DNA of 18,310 nt. Origin: Bacillota bacterium (GTDB lineage: Bacteria > Bacillota_I > Bacilli_A > Acholeplasmatales > UBA5453). A program made the position numbers and the translations under genes. Of the stretch, positions 1 to 7,740 are shown piece by piece. Below the pieces are notes generated by a model. It searched no databases, had not been told where the DNA came from, and saw only the letters and a program-made list of their open reading frames with translations. Location of the stretch: contig JAEZHT010000036.1 of the NCBI GenBank assembly GCA_023436805.1, positions 1-18,310 of the forward strand. Reading direction: 5' to 3'. Numbering within the stretch: position 1 is the first letter of the stretch; each line of letters begins with the position of its first letter.

Positions 1-252
1 CCTGTCGCATCCCTCTTGGTAGGTAGCGTCTTATTTGGTGCCTTCTTCGTGGCGACTGACCCAGTCACAGCACCCACATTTGGTTGGGGAAGAGTCATTT
101 ATGGTATTGGTATAGGGATCATTGTGATGGTTATCCGTGCCGATGCTGGGGCGTACCCAGAAGGCACTGCCTTCGCGATTGTCATCATGAATGCTGTTGC
201 ACCACTCATTGATAGTTATAAAAAAGAACCTTCCATGGAGGTAGCCGCATGA
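1..252 (+). CDS. nqrB: Na+-translocating NADH:quinone reductase subunit B, C-terminal fragment (5' end outside window)
   Basis: The reading frame is open from base 1 and ends at TGA 250-252, so only about the last 83 residues of an integral membrane subunit are present. The fragment carries the hallmark ATDPVTAP segment, an IR...YPEGTAFAI segment and an MNAVAPLID segment, all typical of the C-terminal end of NqrB/RnfD. Two hydrophobic helices are visible. NqrB binds covalent FMN and riboflavin and forms part of the Na+ path; the FMN-attachment Thr lies upstream of the window. The TTG at 16 is internal, not a start. The stop overlaps the nqrC start (ATGA), so the two are translationally coupled. 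ATDPVTAP by itself is also close to RnfD; I call NqrB because the following genes, especially nqrD, nqrE and nqrF, are of Nqr type. Confidence 0.88.
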   Translation, partial: PVASLLVGSVLFGAFFVATDPVTAPTFGWGRVIYGIGIGIIVMVIRADAGAYPEGTAFAIVIMNAVAPLIDSYKKEPSMEVAA

Positions 253-845
253 AACAATACATCCGTATGATGTTATTCGTCATCATCCTTGGTGGTGTTA
301 CTTCTGGTTTATTGGTTGGTATGGATTTACTCACCAAAGACAGAATCGCTTTGAATAAGGAAGCGAGCATCAAATCCGCCATTTTAGATGCTTATGACAT
401 CAGCTATAACTTGAACAATATCCACGATATTTTTGATACCGAAATCGATGTCATTCAGTATGAAGGCGAAGATACCTTCTACATCGACAATCGCACAGGC
501 CAAATCTCTTACATCTTCTCTGGTGGTGGGGTTTGGGGCACCATTCGTGGCGTCATCACCTTCGAAAGTGACTTTAGAACGGTAGTAAACATCAGCATTT
601 TGGAAAATGCAGAAACCCCTGGTTTGGGTGGTGTCGTGGCTGAACGTTGGTATTTAGATACCTATGTCGGCACCGTATTTGATACGTCATCCCCATACAT
701 CATCATTCGCCATGGTCAAGAAGAAGATTTAGCCAACGAAGTTGATGCCATCACCGGTGGGACGAGAACATCCGAAAAGTTTATGGAAATCCTAAATACG
801 ACCTATGAAGCCTTTAAGGCTAAATGGGATTTGGTGGGGGTATAA
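249..845 (+). CDS. nqrC: Na+-NQR subunit C (covalent FMN flavoprotein), compact form
   Basis: The gene encodes 198 residues with one N-terminal membrane helix (about residues 6-27) followed by an extracytoplasmic FMN-binding domain. ETPGLGG (about 122-128) is the conserved family motif. DAITGGT (166-172) matches the flavinylation site recognised by the FMN transferase ApbE (consensus D-x-x-S/T-G-A-T), placing the covalent FMN on Thr172, but with Gly in place of the usual Ala. In the NQR complex this FMN carries electrons between the NqrD/NqrE iron-sulfur site and NqrB. The protein is shorter than typical proteobacterial NqrC (about 250-260 residues) and near RnfG in size. A strong GGAGGT site (237-242) precedes the ATG, which overlaps the nqrB stop by four bases. 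No apbE gene lies in the window. Confidence 0.9.
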   Translation: MKQYIRMMLFVIILGGVTSGLLVGMDLLTKDRIALNKEASIKSAILDAYDISYNLNNIHDIFDTEIDVIQYEGEDTFYIDNRTGQISYIFSGGGVWGTIRGVITFESDFRTVVNISILENAETPGLGGVVAERWYLDTYVGTVFDTSSPYIIIRHGQEEDLANEVDAITGGTRTSEKFMEILNTTYEAFKAKWDLVGV

Positions 846-848
846 TTT

Positions 849-1475
849 ATGAAACTCATCCGATTAAAATATAAGAAATGGTTTAATATTTTAAAAGACG
901 GGATCTCCGTCAATAACCCCATCGTTGTCACTGTTCTAGGGATTTGTTCATCGCTTGCGGTATCGAACAAAGTTGAAAACGCGATTGCTATGGGCTTAGG
1001 TGTGACCTTTGTCGTCATGGCATCCAGCGCGTTCATCTCTGCCTTACGTAAGTTGATTCCGGGCAAATTGAGAATGGTCACATACATGGTAGTCATTTCA
1101 ACCTTTGTCATCTTGGTTCAAATGACCTTAGAAGCCTACTTCCCAATCATTGCTGCCCAATTGGGTGCGTATGTTGGGTTAATCATCACCAACTGTATTG
1201 TCATGGGGCGTGCGGAAGCATACGCAGTTAAAAACCCTGTGAAATATTCTTTGGTGGATGGATTCGCTGCAGGTATGGGTTATACATTTGTATTGGTGGT
1301 CGTTTCCATCATCCGTGAATCCTTAGCCTTTGGTACGATTTTAGGCTTCAGAGTGATGCCAGGAAGCTTCACCAACTGGTCCATCATGGCTTTAGCACCG
1401 GGTGGATTCTTCGTCATCGCGTTATTCATTTGGGGCATCCGTGAATGGCTCAAATTCTATGAGAGTGAGGCTTAA
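849..1475 (+). CDS. nqrD: Na+-NQR subunit D (integral membrane)
   Basis: This is a 208-residue polytopic membrane protein with about six helices. It contains VLGICSSLAV (Cys33) and GLIITNCIVMGRAEA (Cys116), the two half-membrane Cys motifs that in NqrD/NqrE ligate an intramembrane 2Fe-2S cluster. The wording of these motifs and the LVDGFAAGMGY stretch is nearer NqrD than RnfE. In the complex it pairs with NqrE and helps move electrons from NqrF to NqrC across the membrane. It starts three bases after the nqrC stop, with a G-rich ribosome site (GGTGGGGGT) inside the end of nqrC. The length is normal for the family. Confidence 0.92.
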   Translation: MKLIRLKYKKWFNILKDGISVNNPIVVTVLGICSSLAVSNKVENAIAMGLGVTFVVMASSAFISALRKLIPGKLRMVTYMVVISTFVILVQMTLEAYFPIIAAQLGAYVGLIITNCIVMGRAEAYAVKNPVKYSLVDGFAAGMGYTFVLVVVSIIRESLAFGTILGFRVMPGSFTNWSIMALAPGGFFVIALFIWGIREWLKFYESEA

Positions 1476-1480
1476 AAACT

Positions 1481-2062
1481 ATGGATAGACTCATTGAAAT
1501 TTTTATTGCAACGATTTTAAATCATAACATCGCATTGGTATATATTTTAGGTATGTGTCCACTGATCGCCATCTCAACCAGCGTTAAAAACGCGAAAGGG
1601 ATGGGGATTGCTGTCGTCATCGTCGTGACCTTGACAGGGATCATCAACTACCCTATTTACCAATTATTAAAACAAACCGAAACCACATCGCTTGCGCTCT
1701 TGGTGTTCATCATCACGATTGCTGCGACAGTTCAGATTTTAGAATTGTTGATGGAAAAGTTTGTACCAAAACTATACAACGCTTTTGGTATATTCTTACC
1801 ATTAATTACTGTCAACTGCGTGGTCCTCGCTGTATCCTTATTCTTCGTCAACCGTGAATACACTTTCAGTGAAACCGCCGTCTTCTCCTTTGGTTCTTCC
1901 TTAGGTTGGATGCTCGCGATTGTATTGATTGCAGGTTTGAGAGAAAAAATGGCGAAACATGCCGATGTCCCTAGAGGTCTTCAAGGCAAAGGTATCGTAT
2001 TCGTATTGCTTGGTATCTTAGCACTTGCATTCATTGGCTTGACCGGCTTGGCAAGCATATAG
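1481..2062 (+). CDS. nqrE: Na+-NQR subunit E (integral membrane)
   Basis: This 193-residue polytopic membrane protein is homologous to NqrD in an inverted topology. It has LGMCPLIAIS (Cys26) and FLPLITVNCVV (Cys113), the cysteines expected to complete the intramembrane 2Fe-2S site with NqrD. It also has the family signatures LYNAFGIFLPL, GSSLGWMLAIV and HADVPRGLQGKGI. LGMC together with GWMLAIV points to NqrE over RnfA, though 193 residues is an RnfA-like length. It starts five bases after nqrD; GAGTGAGG in the end of nqrD is the likely ribosome site. It belongs to the same operon as its neighbours. Confidence 0.92.
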   Translation: MDRLIEIFIATILNHNIALVYILGMCPLIAISTSVKNAKGMGIAVVIVVTLTGIINYPIYQLLKQTETTSLALLVFIITIAATVQILELLMEKFVPKLYNAFGIFLPLITVNCVVLAVSLFFVNREYTFSETAVFSFGSSLGWMLAIVLIAGLREKMAKHADVPRGLQGKGIVFVLLGILALAFIGLTGLASI

Positions 2063-2072
2063 GAGGGTCATT

Positions 2073-3155
2073 ATGAATATATTTGTACCAATCATCCTGG
2101 TTGGGGTATTGATCGTCATTACCCTATTACTCATTGTTGTCGATAAATTGCTTGGCGGTGGTAAAGAAAAAATCCTCATGATCAACGACGAAATCATCGT
2201 CCCAGTAAAGAATGAAGATACTGTTTTAAATACACTGTCAGACCAAAAGATCTATTTGCCTTCCGCTTGTGGTGGTAAAGCCACTTGTGGAACCTGCAAA
2301 TTCCGTTTAATTGAAGGTGGTGGCGAGGTTAAACCAACCGAATTGCCATTCTTATCCACATCAGAAAAAGAAAATGGCGTCAGATTATCTTGTCAAGTCA
2401 AAGTCAAAGACGACATGAAGATCGAAATTCCAAAACAATTATTGAATGCGAAATCGTATAAGACTAAGGTTGTATCGATCATCGATCAAACCTATGACAT
2501 CAAGTTGGTTAAATTCAAACTCATTGACCCTAAAGTGATGAACTTTAAACCAGGTCAATTTGCACAAATCGTCGTACCAGGCATCGATGTCATCAGAGCC
2601 TATTCGATTGCTTCAAACCCAGCACAACCAGATGAAATCGAACTCATCATCCGACAAGTGCCTAATGGTAAAGCCACTACTTTCGTTCATAAAGCGCTAC
2701 AAGTGGGCGATAAAATTACCTTGACTGGGCCTTTTGGGGATTTCTACTTACAAGAAGAATCCAATCGCGATATGATTTGTATCGCCGGTGGGTCAGGTAA
2801 AGCCCCAATTCGTAGTATTTTATATTACTTAAAAGACCGCGGTATGAACCGAAAAGTGAAATACTTCTTCGGTGCGAAATCCAAACGTGATTTATACATG
2901 ACCGAAGAATTTGATGCACTTCAAAAGGAGTTTCCAAACTTCGAATATATCCCAGCGCTTTCCGAACCGCTACCTGAAGACAATTGGACAGGTCAAACGG
3001 GATTGATTACAGATGTGGTCGACAGACTCACTGGTGATCTCACCGAAGCGGAAGCGTATTTGTGCGGTTCACCAGGAATGATCAATGCATGTATCAAAGT
3101 CTTGAATAAACACGAGATTAAACAACACAACGTCTTCTACGATAAATTTTCATGA
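2073..3155 (+). CDS. nqrF: Na+-NQR subunit F, NADH-oxidising 2Fe-2S/FAD subunit
   Basis: The 360-residue protein has one N-terminal membrane helix (about 3-23). A plant-type ferredoxin domain follows, with cluster cysteines Cys66, Cys72, Cys75 and Cys107 (spacing C-x5-C-x2-C-x31-C). The C-terminal half is a ferredoxin-NADP+ reductase-like module: RAYS (175-178) is the FAD-binding motif, GGSGKAP (239-245) is the NAD-binding glycine loop and CGSPGM (331-336) is the C-terminal nucleotide motif. The family usually shows GGAGMAP, so Ser240 and Lys242 are variants. NqrF takes hydride from NADH at the cytoplasmic face and passes electrons to NqrD/E. A sixth gene with both ferredoxin and FNR domains is what separates NQR from Rnf, which has RnfB and RnfC instead. 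It is somewhat shorter than proteobacterial NqrF (about 400). AGGAGGGT precedes the ATG. It is the last gene of the operon. Confidence 0.94.
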   Translation: MNIFVPIILVGVLIVITLLLIVVDKLLGGGKEKILMINDEIIVPVKNEDTVLNTLSDQKIYLPSACGGKATCGTCKFRLIEGGGEVKPTELPFLSTSEKENGVRLSCQVKVKDDMKIEIPKQLLNAKSYKTKVVSIIDQTYDIKLVKFKLIDPKVMNFKPGQFAQIVVPGIDVIRAYSIASNPAQPDEIELIIRQVPNGKATTFVHKALQVGDKITLTGPFGDFYLQEESNRDMICIAGGSGKAPIRSILYYLKDRGMNRKVKYFFGAKSKRDLYMTEEFDALQKEFPNFEYIPALSEPLPEDNWTGQTGLITDVVDRLTGDLTEAEAYLCGSPGMINACIKVLNKHEIKQHNVFYDKFS

Positions 3156-3160
3156 TAAAG

Positions 3161-3193
3161 AAAAACGTCAAGCCTGCAAGGGTTTGACGTTTT
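3161..3193. terminator. Bidirectional rho-independent terminator between nqrF and the CoA-disulfide reductase gene
   Basis: A 13-bp stem (AAAACGTCAAGCC with GGTTTGACGTTTT, one G-T pair) closes a six-base loop. It is followed by a T-rich run (GTTTTTT) on the + strand, and by GTTTTTCTTT when read on the - strand. It lies between two converging genes, 8 bases after the nqrF stop and 6 bases past the other gene's stop, so it can serve both. Confidence 0.85.
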
Positions 3194-3198
3194 GTTTT

Positions 3199-5652
3199 TT
3201 AGATAAATAGATTGTGGTTAGACGTTTGGACATCGCCCAAGTAGGTAGCAACACCAGCGATTTCAATACCATCCATAAGTTCTTCTTTTTTGATGCCCAT
3301 GATGTCCATTGACATCGCACATGCAGTGACTTTAACACCCATGTCCATGGCATTTTTCATCAATGTTTGAAGTGAATCGACGTTTTTCTTTTTCATGATA
3401 TAACGGATCATCTTTGGTCCCATACCAAGCATATTCATATTAGATATTGGCAGTTTTTCAGTACCTTTTGGCATCATGAAGCCAAACATCTTCTCAATAA
3501 ACGATTTCTTCACTTTCATATGTTTTGGCTTTCTAAGGATATTAAGTCCCCAGAATGTAAAGAATAAGGATACCTCTTTGCCCATTGATTTTGCACCGGT
3601 GGCGATGATGAAAGCGGCAATGGCTTTATCCAAATCCTCCGAGAATACGACGATGGTCGACCCGTTTTTTGGGTCTTCTTTTTCAGTTTTCACGGGTTTA
3701 CCTTTTTGAAGTTTTGCCGTGATGGTTTTATTATCTTTATTTAAATTAATTAATGTATTGCCAGTTTTATTTGCCCACGTTTGAATATCTTTCATAAAGC
3801 CTGGGTCGGAGGCTTTAACTTCCAATACTTCGCCTGGTTTCATGGTTTCCATCGCCTGATAAACCTTCATGATGGGTCCAGGACATTGTAAACCACATGC
3901 ATCCACCAATAGGATTTCTTTATGTGATGGTTCGATTGTTTCTACAGGTGTGACTACAGGGTCACCCAATTCATTGACTGGGAAAAAACAGACTTGACTA
4001 CCATTTTCGTCAAACACGCAAGAGAAAGACTTAAAACCCCCATCTAAATTAATGGCATTGAAGCCGTGTTGTGTAAGGATCCTTTGGGCGGTGTAACCAC
4101 GGGTTCCTACTTGACAATACACATAAATCGTTTCATTTTGAGGTAACTCAGCTAATCGAGAGCGTAATTCAGATAGTGGGATATTCACAGAACCTGATAA
4201 ATAATGGATCAACACTTCTTGATGTTCACGGATATCTAGAATATAGGCACCTTTGGATGCGAGTTCTTGAATCTCCGCCCACGTTACCACTTGGGTGAGT
4301 CCTTTGATCATGTTTTCTGCAACATACCCAACCATATTCACTGGATCTTTCGCCGATGAATATGGCGGTGCGTAAGCGAGGTCGATGTTTTTTAAATCCG
4401 TAATTTTCATTTTCGCGAATATCGCGGTAGCCAAAACATCGATACGCTTATCCACCCCATCGCCACCAATCGCTTGTGCCCCATAAATTTCTTCGGTTTC
4501 AGGGTTAAATACCACCTTTAAAGAAATGGGTTCAGACCCTGGGTAATACGATGCATGGTTACTTGGGTGAATATGTAACACTTTATAATTGAATCCTAAA
4601 GCTTTGACTTGTTTCTCATTTAAACCCGTGGATGAGACGGTTTGATTGAAAATTTTCGCTGCTGAAGTTGCAAGTGTGCCTTGATAAGCTTCTTGTATCC
4701 CACAAATGTGGTTCGCTACGATTCGCCCTTGACGGTTGGCTGGACCAGCCAACGCCGCTATCATCATTTGATTGGAAACACGATTAGGCACTTCAACAAC
4801 GTCTCCGATGGCGTAAATGTCAGGGTTGGATGTCAACATATATTCATTGACTTTAATCGAACCTCGATCTGATAAAGCTAAATTAGCATCTTTGGCCAAC
4901 CCATTGTCAGGTCTAACGCCAATCGCGAAGATGATCAAATCGGTATTAACGACTTTGCCGGAAGACAATATGATTTGCTTACCTGATTGATCAAATGACT
5001 TGACCCCATCATTCAATAGGAGTTCAACCCCTTGATCGGCAATCCCTTGGTGGATGATTTGTGCCATTTCAAAATCGAACATCCCCATGACTTGAGGTGC
5101 CATTTCGATCAATGTGACCTTTAAACCCAAATGATGTAAATTTTCCATCATTTCAATGCCGATGAACCCACCACCAATGACCGTGGCGTGTTTCGGGTGT
5201 TCTGTTTGAATAAATGTGATGATTTGGTCCATATCTGGGATATTTCTCAGTGTAAACAATGTTTTCGCACTTTCAATTCCAGGAATTCTCGGTTTTACAG
5301 GTACTGAACCTGTTGATAACACCAGTTTATCGTAGGTTTCTGTATACACTCGGTTGGTTTGAACATCCCTGATTTGGACCACTTTTGAACCTGTATCGAT
5401 TTTGGTGACTTCACTGAAGTTTCTCACATCGATATTGAATTTCTTCTTCATGTCAGCCACGGTTTGGACGACTAAAGCGTCTCTTGATTCAATCACACCG
5501 CCCACATGATAAGGTAAACCACAGTTTGCGAAACTGATATATTCGCCGCGTTCTAAAAGGATGATATCGGCAAATTCATCGAGTCTGCGCAAACGTGCTG
5601 CTGTAGTCGCGCCGCCAGCGACGCCACCCACAATAACAATTTTATTAGACAT
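3199..5652 (-). CDS. cdr: Four-domain CoA-disulfide reductase / rhodanese / TusA / DsrE-like fusion protein
   Basis: The 817-residue protein has four sulfur-related modules. Residues 1 to about 450 form an FAD/NAD(P)H disulfide oxidoreductase: GGVAGGA near the start, the CoA-disulfide reductase active site FANCGLPYH with the single redox Cys44, a second nucleotide loop GGGFIG (160-165), AIGD (281-284) and YAPPYSSAKDP (427-437). About 455-550 is a rhodanese domain with catalytic Cys513 in CQVGTRG. About 578-650 is a TusA domain with CPGP (Cys590). About 664-817 is a DsrE-like domain with Cys778. Single-Cys44 enzymes reduce CoA disulfide or CoA persulfide/polysulfide with NAD(P)H. The fused modules suggest relay of sulfane sulfur between the four cysteines, but which substrate is used cannot be told from sequence. 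It is soluble, with no signal peptide. GGAGGG sits 7 bases before the ATG. It is monocistronic with its own promoter and operator-like dyad. The two-domain CoADR-rhodanese form is well known; the four-domain form is rarer. Confidence 0.9.
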   Translation of the reverse strand: MSNKIVIVGGVAGGATTAARLRRLDEFADIILLERGEYISFANCGLPYHVGGVIESRDALVVQTVADMKKKFNIDVRNFSEVTKIDTGSKVVQIRDVQTNRVYTETYDKLVLSTGSVPVKPRIPGIESAKTLFTLRNIPDMDQIITFIQTEHPKHATVIGGGFIGIEMMENLHHLGLKVTLIEMAPQVMGMFDFEMAQIIHQGIADQGVELLLNDGVKSFDQSGKQIILSSGKVVNTDLIIFAIGVRPDNGLAKDANLALSDRGSIKVNEYMLTSNPDIYAIGDVVEVPNRVSNQMMIAALAGPANRQGRIVANHICGIQEAYQGTLATSAAKIFNQTVSSTGLNEKQVKALGFNYKVLHIHPSNHASYYPGSEPISLKVVFNPETEEIYGAQAIGGDGVDKRIDVLATAIFAKMKITDLKNIDLAYAPPYSSAKDPVNMVGYVAENMIKGLTQVVTWAEIQELASKGAYILDIREHQEVLIHYLSGSVNIPLSELRSRLAELPQNETIYVYCQVGTRGYTAQRILTQHGFNAINLDGGFKSFSCVFDENGSQVCFFPVNELGDPVVTPVETIEPSHKEILLVDACGLQCPGPIMKVYQAMETMKPGEVLEVKASDPGFMKDIQTWANKTGNTLINLNKDNKTITAKLQKGKPVKTEKEDPKNGSTIVVFSEDLDKAIAAFIIATGAKSMGKEVSLFFTFWGLNILRKPKHMKVKKSFIEKMFGFMMPKGTEKLPISNMNMLGMGPKMIRYIMKKKNVDSLQTLMKNAMDMGVKVTACAMSMDIMGIKKEELMDGIEIAGVATYLGDVQTSNHNLFI

Positions 5653-5675
5653 ATAACGTATCCCTCCAAATCTTT

Positions 5676-5704
5676 AATATAGACCTTCAGTCTAAATATG
5701 TCAA
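5676..5704 (-). promoter_or_regulatory. Near-consensus sigma-A promoter of the CoA-disulfide reductase gene
   Basis: Read on the - strand, TTGACA (5704-5699), a 17-base spacer and TATATT (5681-5676) precede the GGAGGG site and ATG by the expected distance. The -35 is a perfect match. It starts only two bases from the T-run of the upstream exporter's terminator, so the gene is insulated from readthrough. Confidence 0.85.
5677..5697. promoter_or_regulatory. Operator-like inverted repeat in the promoter spacer
   Basis: TAGAC CTTCA GTCTA (5680-5694) is a perfect 5-bp dyad centred at 5687. It extends outwards to seven of eight paired positions over 5677-5697. It covers nearly the whole spacer and reaches into the -10 element, where a bound repressor would block RNA polymerase. 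No regulator gene is adjacent. A persulfide-sensing repressor of the CsoR/CstR or ArsR/BigR type would fit the gene's function, but that is inference. Confidence 0.55.
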
Positions 5705-5705
5705 T

Positions 5706-5732
5706 AAAAAAACCGCCTATAAATAGACGGTT
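5706..5732 (-). terminator. Rho-independent terminator of the ABC exporter operon
   Basis: On the - strand AACCGTCTAT pairs with ATAGGCGGTT (one T-G pair) around a very short AT loop, followed by a run of seven T. It lies about 20 bases after the stop of the second exporter gene. Confidence 0.9.
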
Positions 5733-5736
5733 ATCT

Positions 5737-5751
5737 ATGTAACGTTTACAT
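5737..5751. promoter_or_regulatory. 15-bp dyad ATGTAA-CGT-TTACAT between the exporter stop and its terminator
   Basis: The 6-bp arms are perfect inverted repeats around CGT. The site overlaps the first base of the exporter stop codon and sits about 33 bases upstream of the -35 of the sulfur flavoprotein gene. It resembles a catabolite-response (cre) element but is one base too short to fit the consensus. Its function is unknown and it could be chance. Confidence 0.25.
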
Positions 5752-7736
5752 CATTTGATTTGAGAACGATAAATGTTGGCGTAAACACCATTTTTTTCAA
5801 GTAAAGCAGTATGATTACCTTCCTCTACTTTGATGCCTTTTTCCAAAACCACAATCTTATCGGCATTTTTAATCGTCGATAAGCGGTGGGCGATGACGAT
5901 GGTGGTTCTCCCAACTTTAACTTTATTTAGAGCAGTTTGAATCATCACTTCGGTTTCAGTATCGATATTCGCGGTCGCTTCATCCATCACTAAGATTGAA
6001 GGGTTATGAACCACGGCTCTGGCGAATGAGATGATTTGTTTTTCACCCACTGAGAAGTTACTACCTTGTCTAGACACTTTCGCATGGATTCCATCCTCCA
6101 GTTTATCTAGTAGTTTATCGCCACCAATTTCACGAAGAATGCGTTCAATTTCAGCGTCGCTGATATCTACACCAAAACGAATGTTATCGGCAATGGTACC
6201 CTTAAACAATACCGGGTCTTGAAGGATGATTCCGATGTGTTGACGGTAAGTACGTTTGCTGTAGGTACGGATGTCTTGATCATCAATATAGATGTTACCC
6301 ATATCGTCAGGTTTGATGTCGTAAAAACGGAGTAATAAGCTCATCAATGAGGTTTTACCTGAACCCGTATGTCCAACCAAACCGACCATTTGACCTGGTT
6401 CTATGTTTAAATCAATGCCCTTTAATACAGGGTTATTCTTTTCATAAGCAAACCAGACATTGTCGAAAACGATTTTTCCTTGATAACGGTCAATTGGATG
6501 GAAATCGCTGTCTTCTTGTTCACCATCAATGATGACAAACAAGCGTTCAGTACGTACGATGGCGTGTTGTAAGTTCCCGATTTCTCTAAATAAAGTACCC
6601 ACTGGTTCAATCAATCTCGATAAATAGTCGTTGTAAGCATAGATGACCCCTGCAGTGACGACAAATCCAGCAATATTCATGTAGGATACACCAAAATATA
6701 AAATGACGAAGGCAGTGACCAATTGACCAATCAATCGAATCATGTTCCAACCAATCGATAAGTGTAATTTGGTTTCTTTGAGTTTCTCTTTTAAGAAGTC
6801 TTCAGACAATTGATTGAATTTCTCAGAAGTTTGTTCTTCAAAATTGAATATTTGTAAAACCGAAATCCCATTGATGATTTCATTGAGGTTTGCTGTAATC
6901 ATCGAGTTTTGTTCATTTACTTTGACCGCGATGACATTGAGTTTCTTGATGAAGTATCTCAACCAAATGTAGACAAATGGGAAAATCACGAAGGTAATTA
7001 AAGCGAGTCGCGCATCGAGATAGAACATCCCAATGTAGGCGAATACAATCGCCATGGTTGCATTTACCAACAAGTTCATGATGGTAGAGAATAAATTCAT
7101 CATCCCACCAACATCGTTGATGATTCTATTGGCGATTTTACCCGCTGGTTCCTTTTCAAAGTAATTCATCGGCATCTTCTGTAGCGACTTAATCGCGTCC
7201 AAACGGGCATCTCTCACGATATTGACGTTGATCATCATCGTTGAAATACGTTGGATGTAGGTGAATAATATTTGTAGGAAGAAACGTACAATGAGTAAAA
7301 TCAGTAAAATGATGATGGGGTTGATGAATGGTTGATAGAATGACAATACTTCGGTTTTACTCAACCGTGTGATGTCATAGGTAAATACACCACCTTGGTT
7401 ATTTCTAACCGTCAAAGTTTGTCCATCAATCGATTTCGTACCGATTTCAACGACATCCATGATGGCGTAATACTTACCTTCATAAATGATGACCGATAAG
7501 ACATCCGATGAAACTTCATCTTGGGTGTAATAATGACCGTCGTATAAAATACCATTGGTATCCGTGGTTTGATACCAAGGACGTTCAATGCCGGTTAAGT
7601 AATCGTCTAAAATCGATTTTACAATGAGGGGGGCAACTAAACCCAGCACCTGTACAATGACCATCGCTGTGATACTGATGGTTAAATATTTTTTATATTT
7701 GGCTATGTAGCGCCATACTTTTTTCATGGTTTTCAT
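5751..7736 (-). CDS. Heterodimeric ABC exporter subunit with extracytoplasmic insertion, BmrD/YheH-like
   Basis: The 661-residue fused permease-ATPase has TM1 at about 17-40, then about 90 mostly polar residues (about 47-135) before TM2. It is an extracytoplasmic insertion like that of Bacillus subtilis BmrD (YheH, about 673 residues). Four more helices precede an ATPase domain: Walker A GHTGSGKT (455-462), Q-loop Gln506, signature FSVGE (561-565) instead of LSGGQ, Walker B ILVMDE with catalytic Glu586, and H-loop His617. With its partner's canonical LSGGQ, this Walker A/B pair would form the competent ATP site. Its odd signature falls in the degenerate site. It follows the partner gene with a 4-base gap and is closed by a strong terminator. 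BmrCD exports drugs; the substrate here is unknown. Confidence 0.88.
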   Translation of the reverse strand: MKTMKKVWRYIAKYKKYLTISITAMVIVQVLGLVAPLIVKSILDDYLTGIERPWYQTTDTNGILYDGHYYTQDEVSSDVLSVIIYEGKYYAIMDVVEIGTKSIDGQTLTVRNNQGGVFTYDITRLSKTEVLSFYQPFINPIIILLILLIVRFFLQILFTYIQRISTMMINVNIVRDARLDAIKSLQKMPMNYFEKEPAGKIANRIINDVGGMMNLFSTIMNLLVNATMAIVFAYIGMFYLDARLALITFVIFPFVYIWLRYFIKKLNVIAVKVNEQNSMITANLNEIINGISVLQIFNFEEQTSEKFNQLSEDFLKEKLKETKLHLSIGWNMIRLIGQLVTAFVILYFGVSYMNIAGFVVTAGVIYAYNDYLSRLIEPVGTLFREIGNLQHAIVRTERLFVIIDGEQEDSDFHPIDRYQGKIVFDNVWFAYEKNNPVLKGIDLNIEPGQMVGLVGHTGSGKTSLMSLLLRFYDIKPDDMGNIYIDDQDIRTYSKRTYRQHIGIILQDPVLFKGTIADNIRFGVDISDAEIERILREIGGDKLLDKLEDGIHAKVSRQGSNFSVGEKQIISFARAVVHNPSILVMDEATANIDTETEVMIQTALNKVKVGRTTIVIAHRLSTIKNADKIVVLEKGIKVEEGNHTALLEKNGVYANIYRSQIK

Positions 7737-7740
7737 GGGG

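Noticed and set aside
16..252. A complete small gene starting at TTG 16
   Set aside because: The frame is open to base 1 and the residues before TTG continue the NqrB family sequence; it is the end of a gene cut by the window.
1..3155. Rnf complex instead of NQR
   Set aside because: Subunit lengths of NqrC and NqrE are Rnf-like, but the last gene is a ferredoxin-FNR fusion (NqrF), and NqrD and NqrE motifs read as NQR. The first subunit is outside the window, so a small doubt remains.
5737..5751. Catabolite-response (cre) element
   Set aside because: The dyad is one base shorter than the cre consensus between the TG..AA and ..CA ends; kept only as an unassigned inverted repeat.
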